Assembly (NCBI GenBank): GCA_001783185.1
Contig: MFQY01000002.1
Location: 1-35,356 of the forward strand
Direction of reading: 5' to 3'
Source of the DNA: Candidatus Magasanikbacteria bacterium RIFOXYC2_FULL_40_16
GTDB taxonomy: Bacteria; Patescibacteriota; Patescibacteriia; Magasanikbacterales; UBA922
Length of the DNA: 35,356 nt
A program made the position numbers and the translations under genes. The notes under the pieces are model-generated. The model was given only the letters and a program-made list of their open reading frames with translations. It ran no database searches and had not been told where the DNA came from. Within the stretch, counting starts at the first letter, position 1. Every line of letters starts with the position of its first letter. Positions 8,037 to 16,527 of the stretch are shown here, piece by piece.

Positions 8037-8058
8037 GTGTGTTTGCTGAAAGTGATTG

Positions 8059-8310
8059 TTAGTAGTGTGCCCAGCAATCATTTTCCTCATCGTAGACCCA
8101 ACCAAGTTTTGCCATCCGAACCACTTCTTCTTCGGGCATCTGTATGACTGTTTTGTCAAAATTGCTTGCCCAAATGATATCGTGACCAAATTGTGGCATA
8201 ATATTTTCCTCGTATTTTGCGAGGATTTGTAGTCCGTGCATTACAACATTCTTTTCGGAAAAATCGAAATCATTTTCCTCAATAAGATCCTTGGCTCTTT
8301 CGATGTCCAT
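8059..8310 (-). CDS. Small hypothetical protein (SD class)
   Basis: MDIERAKDLIEENDFDFSEK...; SD AAGGAGGAGCTTATG. Confidence 0.7.
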   Translation of the reverse strand: MDIERAKDLIEENDFDFSEKNVVMHGLQILAKYEENIMPQFGHDIIWASNFDKTVIQMPEEEVVRMAKLGWVYDEENDCWAHY

Positions 8311-8497
8311 AAGCTCCTCCTTTTGAACGGTATTTGTGCCCATTTATAGCAACAGTACAGTATGGCAGAAAATAGGGCTTATGTCAAGAGGAGCCAAAAA
8401 ACAAAAAATTATTTCTTTTGGGCTCAAAAAAATGGAACATCGCAGAAAACCGAATATGAGGTTCAAAAAATTTGCACAATTATATTAACAAGGAAAG

Positions 8498-8552
8498 CAA
8501 ATTTTTCCTCTGACAAAAGTCAGAACAAAAACTATCGCACAGCCGCCGGCCA
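8498..8552. repeat. 56-bp dispersed repeat A, copy A3 (diverged)
   Basis: caaatttttcctctgacaaaagtcagaacaaaaactatcgcacagccgccggcca, about 3 differences from A1/A2. Confidence 0.8.
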
Positions 8553-8723
8553 TTAGCTGAAATACTGCTTTTAGATGATAAGGTTCCATAATATGATTTT
8601 CCACAAACGAACCACCAAACCATATTAAAGACATTATTCCATAAATTTTTTTATATATATCATGCAATTTAACTCTAATAATCGTGAAATTAGCCACTTT
8701 TTACATAGATTTTCACGGTTATC

Positions 8724-8752
8724 TTGACAAAATAGTAAAAATAGTGTATAAT
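8724..8752 (+). promoter_or_regulatory. Consensus promoter of the Fic gene
   Basis: TTGACA-N17-TATAAT. Confidence 0.65.
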
Positions 8753-8779
8753 ATAGGTATTATTCACTGTTAATAATAT

Positions 8780-9664
8780 ATGCCAAAAACATTACATATT
8801 TTCAATATAATATCACAATTAAGAGAGAGGTTCTATACTGCGGCTATTGGAAAACAAGAGCTTTTAAAATTACTTAGTGAATCCGAAGTAGCTGAACAAG
8901 TATACAACTCTAACGCTATCGAAAACAGCACACTAACATTGGAAGAAACCGAAAAAATACTTTTACAAATAGATCTGGACCGATACATCACTGAACGAGA
9001 AATGTTTGAGGCAAAAAATTTAGCGCGGGTGGTGTCGTATATTGATCAAAGGGCCAAAGAGCAGGAACTTACTCCTGAAGTGATTTTGTCGCTTCATAAA
9101 ATGTTGATTGCGAATATTCGTGATGATATTGCCGGCAGATTTAGAAAAGACAATGAATTCGTGCGTGTTGGCAGCCATATTGCTCCCAACCCCAACGAAG
9201 TGGTTGGCCGCATGGAAAAAATGCTATCCGAATATAATGCCACGAGTCATGAGAATATAATTAAAAGAATTGCGAAGTTACATTTGGCTTTTGAATACAC
9301 TCACCCGTTTTGCGACGGTAATGGCCGTATTGGACGTGTTATAAATAATTATTTATTAATTCGAGAAGGATTTGTGCCAATAAACATCAAATTTATTGAC
9401 AGAAACAAATACTACGAAGCATTTAGAGAATTTGATGCCAACGGCACGACTGTTATAATGGAAGAGATAGTCGGTAAGGCGCTTACTAATAGTTATTATA
9501 AACGACTTGCGTATTTGAAAGGCGCGCAAATAATGACACTCGCGGAATATGCGAAGGTGAATAAAATATCACATTCTAATTTGATCAACAAAGCTACTCG
9601 CCAAACAATAGAAGCTTTTTTAGAAAAAGGCGTGTGGAAAATTGGCGCCACACAAAACAAATAA
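8780..9664 (+). CDS. Fic family protein (probable AMP-transferase) with N-terminal inhibitory motif
   Basis: HPFCDGNGRIGR Fic motif; SNAIEN matches the (S/T)xxxE(G/N) inhibitory helix motif. Confidence 0.9.
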   Translation: MPKTLHIFNIISQLRERFYTAAIGKQELLKLLSESEVAEQVYNSNAIENSTLTLEETEKILLQIDLDRYITEREMFEAKNLARVVSYIDQRAKEQELTPEVILSLHKMLIANIRDDIAGRFRKDNEFVRVGSHIAPNPNEVVGRMEKMLSEYNATSHENIIKRIAKLHLAFEYTHPFCDGNGRIGRVINNYLLIREGFVPINIKFIDRNKYYEAFREFDANGTTVIMEEIVGKALTNSYYKRLAYLKGAQIMTLAEYAKVNKISHSNLINKATRQTIEAFLEKGVWKIGATQNK

Positions 9665-9832
9665 TCAAAAAATTTACATCACATGACAGCATATATGCGG
9701 TTCCGCTTCGCTTCACCCATATACCGTCGTTCACAAGCGACAGGACATCACATATCGGCATACGTTATCTGAAATTTTATTTGCCCTTAAAATTTATTTT
9801 TTGATGGCCCTTTTTTGAAATTTTTTAAAAAA

Positions 9833-9862
9833 ACCGTCGTAACTCATAGAGTTTACGACGGT
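9833..9862 (-). terminator. Intrinsic terminator
   Basis: accgtcgtaa...tttacgacggt with A-run. Confidence 0.65.
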
Positions 9863-9888
9863 GATTACTGGCCTGCTTAGTGCTGACG

Positions 9889-10089
9889 CTAGGCGATGTT
9901 TTTTCTGACAATCTCGAGATTGGAAGCGAGGATTTCTTCCTTAACATCATCATCGATATCGTCCCATGCGTTGTCTAGTCCACGGCGACCAAACAGATCA
10001 TCGAGAACGGCGAACAGGATTTTTTTGGCAGGGTCGGTCGGTTTTGCCTCGTAGTATTTCTCAAATTCCTCAAGTAGCGATTCTTCCAT
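9889..10089 (-). CDS. Small hypothetical acidic protein (SD class)
   Basis: MEESLLEEFEKYYEAKPTDPAKK...; SD AAAAGGAGAACAGACATG; TTGACA-N17-TATGCT upstream. Confidence 0.7.
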   Translation of the reverse strand: MEESLLEEFEKYYEAKPTDPAKKILFAVLDDLFGRRGLDNAWDDIDDDVKEEILASNLEIVRKNIA

Positions 10090-10374
10090 GTCTGTTCTCC
10101 TTTTCGATTTTTTTGTAACTAGACGCCAAAATTAGCATCAAATTAGCATAACAGAAAACAGTAAGCCTGTCAAGCCTACGCAAAAAAAGATACAACCGAA
10201 TTCAAGTCAACTGAAACCACTAATATGGTAAAATCATGGAATAACCATAGCTAGTGGAAATATGCTAAATGATATACTGTTGCGCAATTTAAAAAATAAT
10301 TTTATTTGCTTGCTCATCCAAATTTGACATAATTTTTAAAATTTTATATAATTTAAGCATAAAAAAATAAATTT

Positions 10375-10593
10375 ATGCGTAAAATAGATTTAAAATCAGT
10401 AGTGTGGAAAGAGGGAAAATATTACATTTCTCAATGTTTGGAAGTGGATGTTTCCAGTTATGGAAAAACTAAAAAAGAAGCCCTCACAATGCTTCAAGAC
10501 GCGTTATCTTTGTATTTTGAGGATATTCCTTTTCCTAAAAAAACTGAAGTAAAAAGACCAGCCATCGCCTCGGTTACTCTTCAATATGTCTAA
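10375..10593 (+). CDS. hicB: HicB-like antitoxin
   Basis: WKEGKYYISQCLEVDVSSYGKTKKEALTMLQDALSLYFED, HicB partial RNase H fold; overlaps the downstream HicA ORF. Confidence 0.85.
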   Translation: MRKIDLKSVVWKEGKYYISQCLEVDVSSYGKTKKEALTMLQDALSLYFEDIPFPKKTEVKRPAIASVTLQYV

Positions 10594-10804
10594 ACCATAC
10601 CCCCTGCGGTTAATTATAAAGGTCCTTAAAAACAAGGGCTTCTTTTTTGTTTCACAAACAGGTTCGCATGCCAAATATAGAAAAAAAGGAAATCCCGTTC
10701 TTACCGTTATTATTCCAATCCATGGTAATGAAGTGCGCCCAGGCACTTTTAGGTCTATTTTACGCCAAGCAAATTTAAAAGAAGAGGATTTTGAGAAAAA
10801 ATAA
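10586..10804 (+). CDS. hicA: HicA-like mRNA interferase toxin
   Basis: LKNKGFFFVSQTGSHAKYRKKGNPVLTVIIPIHGNEVRPGTFRSILRQANL. Confidence 0.9.
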   Translation: MSKPYPLRLIIKVLKNKGFFFVSQTGSHAKYRKKGNPVLTVIIPIHGNEVRPGTFRSILRQANLKEEDFEKK

Positions 10805-10859
10805 ATCAAACACCGGATAACCCAAGCCCAATAAAATATTAATTTTTAACCAAAAAAAT

Positions 10860-11078
10860 ATGCTCAAATCAATCGCTTATTACCAAATCCTCGGCCAACC
10901 GCTGACAGTAATCCTCGGCATTCTCACGCTGATTTTTCTCTTGTTTGCCGCTTCGGTTTCCATTATGAATAAAAAAGGTATCACCAAAATCCCTTTCCAA
11001 TGGCACCCGCGTTTGGCGGCTGTTGCCATAACTTTGGCGATTTTACACGGGTTGCTGGTATTTTTAGCCCGTCTTTAA
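10860..11078 (+). CDS. Small membrane protein
   Basis: Two hydrophobic segments, MLKSIAYYQILGQPLTVILGILTLIFLLFAASVSIM... Confidence 0.6.
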   Translation: MLKSIAYYQILGQPLTVILGILTLIFLLFAASVSIMNKKGITKIPFQWHPRLAAVAITLAILHGLLVFLARL

Positions 11079-11095
11079 ATAAATAACAAAATTTT

Positions 11096-11506
11096 ATGGA
11101 ACAAAAAGCCAAAAGATTCGTTTATTGGACGCCGAGAATCTTATCAATAGTTTTTATATTATTTCTCGCGCTGTTTTCGTTGGACGTTTTTGACGGAAAT
11201 TATGGATTTTGGGGGACGGTATTGGCGTTATTTATGCATAATATCCCTGTATTCATACTATCTATTATCTTATGGATATCGTGGAAGCGGGAAATCGTGG
11301 GCGGAATCGCTTTTATTCTCGCCGGGCTTTTGTACACCGGGCTTACTTTATCAAATGTAATTAAAACCGGTTTTGAGTGGTATTACCTGGCTTGGATCGT
11401 CCAAATCTCCGGAATCGCTTTCTTTATCGGTATTTTATTTCTCGTCGGCTGGTTTAAAAAAAAAGACACGGACAGTCCGCCGTCCGAACCGCCAGCCGTC
11501 ATATAA
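11096..11506 (+). CDS. Four-TM membrane protein of unknown function
   Basis: Four hydrophobic segments in MEQKAKRFVYWTPRILSIVFILFLALFSLDVF... Confidence 0.7.
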   Translation: MEQKAKRFVYWTPRILSIVFILFLALFSLDVFDGNYGFWGTVLALFMHNIPVFILSIILWISWKREIVGGIAFILAGLLYTGLTLSNVIKTGFEWYYLAWIVQISGIAFFIGILFLVGWFKKKDTDSPPSEPPAVI

Positions 11507-11511
11507 ATTGT

Positions 11512-11560
11512 TTGACAGGGTTTTTATCTTATGTTATTATTGTAATACAATGTATTACAA
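11512..11560 (+). promoter_or_regulatory. Promoter plus operator palindrome of the RHH/RelE module
   Basis: TTGACA-N17-TATTAT followed by TTGTAATACA-A-TGTATTACAA (11540-11560). Confidence 0.65.
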
Positions 11561-11575
11561 TTTATATCTAATCAT

Positions 11576-11791
11576 ATGCGTCAAGTACTAAATATATCCT
11601 TACCCGACACCATGGCCAAAACCGTTAAAAAAGCCGTTAAAATGGGTAACTACGCCTCCACCAGCGAATTTTTCCGCCATCTATTAAGAGACTGGCAAGA
11701 AGGCAAACTTCTGGCTGAATTAAATGAAAGCCGGTTGGAAATAGCCCACAACCGAGGAATCGTCTTAAAATCATTAAAAGATTTAAGGTAG
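11576..11791 (+). CDS. Ribbon-helix-helix (ParD/CopG-like) antitoxin
   Basis: MRQVLNISLPDTMAKTVKKAVKMGNYASTSEFFRHLLRDW. Confidence 0.85.
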   Translation: MRQVLNISLPDTMAKTVKKAVKMGNYASTSEFFRHLLRDWQEGKLLAELNESRLEIAHNRGIVLKSLKDLR

Positions 11792-11804
11792 TCCAAAATA
11801 ATTT

Positions 11805-12065
11805 ATGGACATTATTTATAGTTCAAAATTCGCCAGGGAATATAAAAAATTGCCAAAAAATATTAAAACATTGGCTGAAGAGCAGGAAAAAATATTTCGT
11901 AAAGACCCTTTTGATTCAAGACTGAAAACCCATAAACTAAACGGTAAACTTACCGGATTTTTATCTTTCTCCATTGCCTACAAATACAGGATCATATTTG
12001 AATTGACCAAAGACAAAAAGACAGTATACTTCCATTCCGTTGGGGATCATGATATTTATCAATAA
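11805..12065 (+). CDS. RelE/ParE-family toxin
   Basis: MDIIYSSKFAREYKKLPKNIKTLAEEQEKIFRKDPFDSRLKTHKLNGKLTGFLSFSIAYKYRIIFEL. Confidence 0.88.
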   Translation: MDIIYSSKFAREYKKLPKNIKTLAEEQEKIFRKDPFDSRLKTHKLNGKLTGFLSFSIAYKYRIIFELTKDKKTVYFHSVGDHDIYQ

Positions 12066-12092
12066 ACAAATAATTCAATAATTTAAAAAAAT

Positions 12093-12833
12093 ATGCAACT
12101 AAAAGACAAAGTGGCAATCGTGACCGGCGCGAAGCAGGGCATCGGACTGGGCATCGCTATGGCTCTGGCCAAAGAAGGGTGTAATGTCGTTATCAGCGAT
12201 ATTGAACAAGCCGGTTGTGAAACCGCTGCCGCCGAAGTGGAAAAACTGGGAGTAAAAACATTGGCGGTCGCTTGCGATGTCTCGCAAAAAAAAGCGGTGG
12301 ATAATTTAATCGCCAAAACCGTAAAAAAATTCGGCAAACTGGATATCTTGGTCAATAACGCGGGGATTTTCCCTTTTGTTCCTTTTGTTGATATGAAAGA
12401 AGGGGACTGGGACAAAGTGCTGGATGTAAACTTAAAAAGCATATTCTTGTGCTCGCAGGCGGCGGTGAAAGAAATGAAATCGGGCGGGAAAATAGTCAGT
12501 ATCTCATCAATCGCGTCTTTGGTTGGTTTTGAGGGGTTGGTTCATTATTGCGCGTCCAAAGGCGGAGTGAACGGCATGACGAGAGCCTTGGCGTTGGAAC
12601 TGGCCGGAAAGAAAATCAATGTGAATGCAGTCGCGCCGGGCGCGATTGAAACTCCGGGAGCGACAGGCGCGATGACCGCAGATATGAAAAAGGGGACAGT
12701 TGCGTCTATCCCGTGGAAACGCATGGGCACGCCCGACGATATCGCCCAAGCCGTGGTATTTCTGGCTTCGGACAAAGCGGACTATATCACCGGACAAATA
12801 TTGGCGGTTGATGGCGGTTGGACTTCCCGTTAA
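12093..12833 (+). CDS. SDR family oxidoreductase (FabG-like)
   Basis: TGAKQGIGLGIA, NNAG, YCASKGG, PGAIETP, GQILAVDGGWTSR motifs. Confidence 0.92.
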   Translation: MQLKDKVAIVTGAKQGIGLGIAMALAKEGCNVVISDIEQAGCETAAAEVEKLGVKTLAVACDVSQKKAVDNLIAKTVKKFGKLDILVNNAGIFPFVPFVDMKEGDWDKVLDVNLKSIFLCSQAAVKEMKSGGKIVSISSIASLVGFEGLVHYCASKGGVNGMTRALALELAGKKINVNAVAPGAIETPGATGAMTADMKKGTVASIPWKRMGTPDDIAQAVVFLASDKADYITGQILAVDGGWTSR

Positions 12834-12860
12834 AAATTAACTCATATTAAACTTCTACTC

Positions 12861-12980
12861 TGTCATTGCGAGGCCTTTAGGCCATCGCCCCCCGACTAAG
12901 TCGGGGGATAAGTGTTCCCTTACAATCCCCAAAACAACGAGATTACTACATCCCGACTTGAGTCGGGACTCGTAATGACA
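12861..12980. repeat. Composite palindromic intergenic repeat containing Q3
   Basis: tgtcattgcgagg...cctcgt-type ends (ctcgtaatgaca) with nested cccccgactaagtcggggg hairpin (Q3, 12888..12922). Confidence 0.6.
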
Positions 12981-13062
12981 GGCATAAATAAAGTTTATTT
13001 TTAGCTAAATTTAGTTAAGAATTTACATAAACTCACCACAAGTTCAATTAAAATATAAAATT

Positions 13063-13452
13063 ATGTTTAAAGAATTCAAAGAGTTTGCCCTCAAAGGTAA
13101 TGTCACGGACATGGCGGTTGGTATAATTATCGGCGCCGGATTCGGTAAAATAGTCACTTCGCTGGTTAATGACGTGATTATGCCCCCCATCGGGTTTTTA
13201 CTGGGCGGAATTAATTTTTCCAAATTTGTCATCACTCTGAAAAAAGCGACGGAAACAAGCGAGGCTATCACCCTGAATTACGGTCTGTTCATCAATACGG
13301 TAATTGATTTTATCATTGTCGCGTTCGTGATTTTTATCGTGATTAAACAATTAAACAGAATGAAGAAAAAAGAGGAAGACAAACCGGTTGAACCGACCGA
13401 AGAAATCTTGCTCCTGCGGGAAATACGGGATCAGTTGAAGAATAGGGGGTAA
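13063..13452 (+). CDS. mscL: Large-conductance mechanosensitive channel
   Basis: [49 protein letters not shown]. Confidence 0.95.
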   Translation: MFKEFKEFALKGNVTDMAVGIIIGAGFGKIVTSLVNDVIMPPIGFLLGGINFSKFVITLKKATETSEAITLNYGLFINTVIDFIIVAFVIFIVIKQLNRMKKKEEDKPVEPTEEILLLREIRDQLKNRG

Positions 13453-13541
13453 AAATTTCTAATCACGTGTTCACCCACAAAAAAATTGCCTAAACCTGAG
13501 ATATTTAATATACTTGTTATATAAATATTTAATATACTTCT

Positions 13542-13946
13542 ATGAAAAAAACAATATCAATCGTCGCCGCCACAATATGTTTAATCATCGGTTATGTTTT
13601 AGGAAATTTTGTTCCTCTAAATCAACTGGGGTTTAATCTCTTTACAAAACTTGACCCGGGAATCAAAGGGGATGCCATATTGGAAGTGACTTTAATTATG
13701 GACAATGGCCTGCCCTTAGAAAATGTGGAGGTGGATTTGGCCGATCAACCCGGCGCGCCACCCGCCGGCGGAGTCGCTATAACCGACCAAAACGGATTGG
13801 CGGTTTTTAATGTAAAACCGGGCAAGTACTTTGTTTTCTTCAATGACAATAATTTTCCTAAAAATGTAAAAAGTCCCGAACTGCAACCGGTTGAAGTAAA
13901 ATCTGGAGAAATAAATAAAATAGAAATACTGATGACTCTTAAATAA
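13542..13946 (+). CDS. Membrane-anchored protein with prealbumin/carboxypeptidase-regulatory-like domain
   Basis: N-terminal TM and LENVEVDLADQPGAPPAGGVAITDQNGLAVFNVKPGKYFVFF. Confidence 0.65.
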   Translation: MKKTISIVAATICLIIGYVLGNFVPLNQLGFNLFTKLDPGIKGDAILEVTLIMDNGLPLENVEVDLADQPGAPPAGGVAITDQNGLAVFNVKPGKYFVFFNDNNFPKNVKSPELQPVEVKSGEINKIEILMTLK

Positions 13947-14078
13947 TTAATGATTATGTTACGAAAAAACAGCATCTAACTCTCGCAAGGTAAAAACTGC
14001 CCTTATTGACATTTCGCCTAAAAACGGCTATGGTAAAGATAATCGGGCAAATTATTTTGAGCAATACAGGAGGGGAAA

Positions 14079-14366
14079 ATGAAAAAAACAGAGATGAGAA
14101 CCGATACAACCTATCTGCTGTGTCCGGAAAGACGATGTGTTCTGTTTTGGGACACAAACTCGCCAATTCCGTGCGAAAGCCGGTGTCCTTTCCAGGATAA
14201 ACTGGTAAAAATGATAGTCTGCACCGGTTGCCATGAACTGATTGAGTTGCCGGGCAACCACAACCACCTTTGCCGGGTTGACCATGATTGTCTAGATGGC
14301 GCTCGCATCTCAAATTTCCAGAGAATTGGTGGAAAATATGTTATAACATACGAAAAACCGAGATAA
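14079..14366 (+). CDS. Small Cys/His-rich hypothetical protein (SD class), possible zinc-binding
   Basis: SD CAGGAGGGGAAAATG; TTGACA-N17-TATGGT; CPERRC, CTGCHELIELPGNHNHLC. Confidence 0.65.
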   Translation: MKKTEMRTDTTYLLCPERRCVLFWDTNSPIPCESRCPFQDKLVKMIVCTGCHELIELPGNHNHLCRVDHDCLDGARISNFQRIGGKYVITYEKPR

Positions 14367-14381
14367 TTTGCCCGGTTTTTC
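14354..14381 (+). terminator. Intrinsic terminator
   Basis: aaaaaccg...cccggttttt. Confidence 0.5.
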
Positions 14382-14395
14382 TATTTAAAAAAAAG

Positions 14396-14425
14396 ACGGC
14401 GGCTCCCCTGATGGGTTGCCGCCGT
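14396..14425 (-). terminator. Intrinsic terminator
   Basis: acggcggc...gccgccgt with A-run. Confidence 0.65.
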
Positions 14426-14443
14426 TTGTCGTGCGTATTCTCC

Positions 14444-14704
14444 TTATCCGCAAGAATGACGGGCATTCACACGGACACAGTTGAGGACGCGCACCGCCTC
14501 TGTCTCATGGAAGCTGTCCCTCAGCTCCCGACAGAAGCTGGCCTTGAGGTAGACACAGCCTTCACGTAGGAAAGTGGGGGAATTCTGGAGATCCCCGATA
14601 TACTCGCTCACGGGAACCGTTACAGTTTCCCCCATATCAACGGTAAAGGTACACCAGCCATCCTCCGCCAAAACCAACACTTCTTTCTTCGTCTTTTCGG
14701 CCAT
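14444..14704 (-). CDS. Small hypothetical protein (SD class)
   Basis: MAEKTKKEVLVLAEDGWCTFTVDMGETVTVPVSEYIGDL...; SD AAGGAAGGATAGATATG; TTGACA-N17-TATATT. Confidence 0.7.
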   Translation of the reverse strand: MAEKTKKEVLVLAEDGWCTFTVDMGETVTVPVSEYIGDLQNSPTFLREGCVYLKASFCRELRDSFHETEAVRVLNCVRVNARHSCG

Positions 14705-14852
14705 ATCTATCCTTCCTTGTTGTGTTAAAGTTTACATCTTCCAGACGACTAAATAATATAATCCAAAAACAAATTTTTGTCAACCCCCTTTTTTTTGGCA
14801 AAAAATTGTTTACATGCTAAAATAAAAAGACTTATTAAGTAATCATAAATAT

Positions 14853-15254
14853 ATGAAAGGATTCAACGCCAATATAGAGAAAGAAACTTTGGAAAACGAA
14901 AATTTCCGCAAAGTGCTATACACCTCAAAACACAGTCAGCTGGTATTGATGAGTTTGCGACCGAACGAAGAAATCGGGATGGAAGTCCACCCGGACAATG
15001 ACCAATTTTTCCGATTTGAAAAAGGGCAGGGAAAATGTATAATAGACGGGAACGAGTATGAATTGGCAGACGGGTCGGTTATTGTAGTACCGGCCGGGGC
15101 GGAACACAATATTATAAATGTGTCGGATTCGGAAGATTTAAAACTCTACACGATTTATTCACCGGCCCACCACAAAGACGGAATTGTCCGCGCCACCAAA
15201 GCCGAGGCTGAAGCCAATGAAGCGGAGTTTGATGGCCTGACGACAGAATCATAA
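14853..15254 (+). CDS. Cupin domain protein
   Basis: HPDNDQFFRFEKGQGKCIIDGNEYELADGSVIVVPAGAEHNIIN. Confidence 0.9.
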   Translation: MKGFNANIEKETLENENFRKVLYTSKHSQLVLMSLRPNEEIGMEVHPDNDQFFRFEKGQGKCIIDGNEYELADGSVIVVPAGAEHNIINVSDSEDLKLYTIYSPAHHKDGIVRATKAEAEANEAEFDGLTTES

Positions 15255-15307
15255 TTATTTAAATGTAAGAATTAACAGCGTTATATATAATTCTGAAATT
15301 TTATTTT

Positions 15308-15405
15308 GTCATCCCGACCAAGTCTTCGACTTGGAGGGATCTCATTATAAAATGCTCTATAGCGCGAAATACGGCGCTGAGATTCCTCGACAAGCTCGGA
15401 ATGAC
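15308..15405. repeat. Palindromic intergenic repeat (gtcatcccga...ggaatgac)
   Basis: gtcatcccgacc...gagattcctcgacaagctcggaatgac. Confidence 0.55.
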
Positions 15406-15493
15406 GTATTGGATGGTTTCCAGAAAAGTATAAACAACGCTCATGATTCTTACAATCTAAATATTTTAATTATAATTTTAATCTTAAATAAAT

Positions 15494-15967
15494 ATGAGCC
15501 ACGCGGAAAATAGGGGAGACTACTTTGATTTTAAAGCCCCGAGAACTCCCGAAGAAGATGACACCAAAAAAACCGGAGATTGGTCAACAAGTTTTGGCCG
15601 AGAAGATTCCAGCGTGTCCGGAGAAATAAATAAAAAACTTTCTCCTGACAAAGAATTAACTCAACAAATCGATATTAGAGATATTCCTCTAAATCCCCCA
15701 AAAAAAGAAAAGGTAGTATTTTTAGATATGAACCCAAAAAATCCGAAAAGATTGGAGGACTGGTTTACTTTTGTTAAGCTTCAAGGCTGGGGAGAATTGT
15801 TAAAAAATGAAACCGTGGAAAGATTAAAAATGTCAAACGAAGAAATATCCCTTAATGAATTAATCAAAGAACTAGAAAAAGCAATCCATGAATCAAAAGT
15901 GGAATTAAAAGTATTAAATCTGATAGGGGAACTGCGTAAGGTTAGAGACGATTTACAAAAAAAATAA
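15494..15967 (+). CDS. Hypothetical protein
   Basis: 157-aa ORF followed by a strong terminator at 15978-16006. Confidence 0.6.
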   Translation: MSHAENRGDYFDFKAPRTPEEDDTKKTGDWSTSFGREDSSVSGEINKKLSPDKELTQQIDIRDIPLNPPKKEKVVFLDMNPKNPKRLEDWFTFVKLQGWGELLKNETVERLKMSNEEISLNELIKELEKAIHESKVELKVLNLIGELRKVRDDLQKK

Positions 15968-15977
15968 AGACAAAAAA

Positions 15978-16006
15978 ACCCGCTCAGATTCTTGAGCGGG
16001 TTTTTT
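15978..16006 (+). terminator. Intrinsic terminator
   Basis: aacccgctcagattcttgagcgggtttttt. Confidence 0.8.
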
Positions 16007-16010
16007 ATTT

Positions 16011-16052
16011 ATCCAGCACCTTACTAAAATACCTCACAGGAAGGTGCTGGAT
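16011..16052. repeat. Palindromic repeat family P, copy P4 (short form)
   Basis: atccagcaccttactaaaatacctcacaggaaggtgctggat; abuts rpsT stop codon. Confidence 0.85.
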
Positions 16053-16310
16053 TTATTTTGCTTTGGAGGCTCTTTTTGCCAAACGGGAAAGTTTCCGGCT
16101 GGCGGTTTTCGCTTTGATAACGCCTTTTTTGGCGGCTTTATCAAGTTTCTTCTGAGCTAAACGCAATTCCTCTTTCACATCTTTTTTAGCTTCCAATTTT
16201 TTAACAACTTCTTTAATGGCTTTCTTAGCGGCATCTCTTACCGTTTTATTGGCCAATGCGTGTTTTCTGGCTTGTCTTAAAGCTTTCTTGGCGCTTTGTT
16301 TAATAGGCAT
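16053..16310 (-). CDS. rpsT: 30S ribosomal protein S20
   Basis: MPIKQSAKKALRQARKHALANKTVRDAAKKAIKEV. Confidence 0.93.
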   Translation of the reverse strand: MPIKQSAKKALRQARKHALANKTVRDAAKKAIKEVVKKLEAKKDVKEELRLAQKKLDKAAKKGVIKAKTASRKLSRLAKRASKAK

Positions 16311-16409
16311 AAAGTTTTTAAATCCGAAATTCGAAGCACGAAATCCGAAATAATTTTAAATATTAAAATTTTTGAGAGCTTGTAAAGTATATCTTATATT
16401 TATTTTTTT

Positions 16410-16527
16410 GTCAACCCCGTCACCTTTCTGAAAAAGTTTTGAATTTTCCAAAGTATAAAGACGAAGTCGCCTCACGGCTTTGTTTTTGTGCTACCCATTA
16501 CCTATGCCAGAATAGTGACGGGGTCAA
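16410..16527 (-). repeat. MITE-like element S, copy S1; left end supplies the rpsT -35 box
   Basis: gtcaaccccgtcacctttctg...ccagaatagtgacggggtcaa; matches S2 along its length in opposite orientation. Confidence 0.75.

Noticed and set aside
4742-8697. Three ORFs sharing AGGYAIVFVLTFVRGKIS (4742..4954, 5505..5696, 8485..8697 minus)
   Set aside because: The shared peptide is only the translation of DNA repeat A; surrounding sequence differs and no start signals are present, so these are treated as repeats, not proteins.
3588-9862. Classical integron with attC sites
   Set aside because: The recombinase lacks a visible IntI-specific insertion and no canonical GTTRRRY/RYYYAAC attC pairs were found; only the general cassette-like layout is reported.
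16318-16360. ccgaaattcgaagcacgaaatccgaaat repeats upstream of rpsT
   Set aside because: Common low-complexity intergenic sequence; no structure beyond simple repetition.
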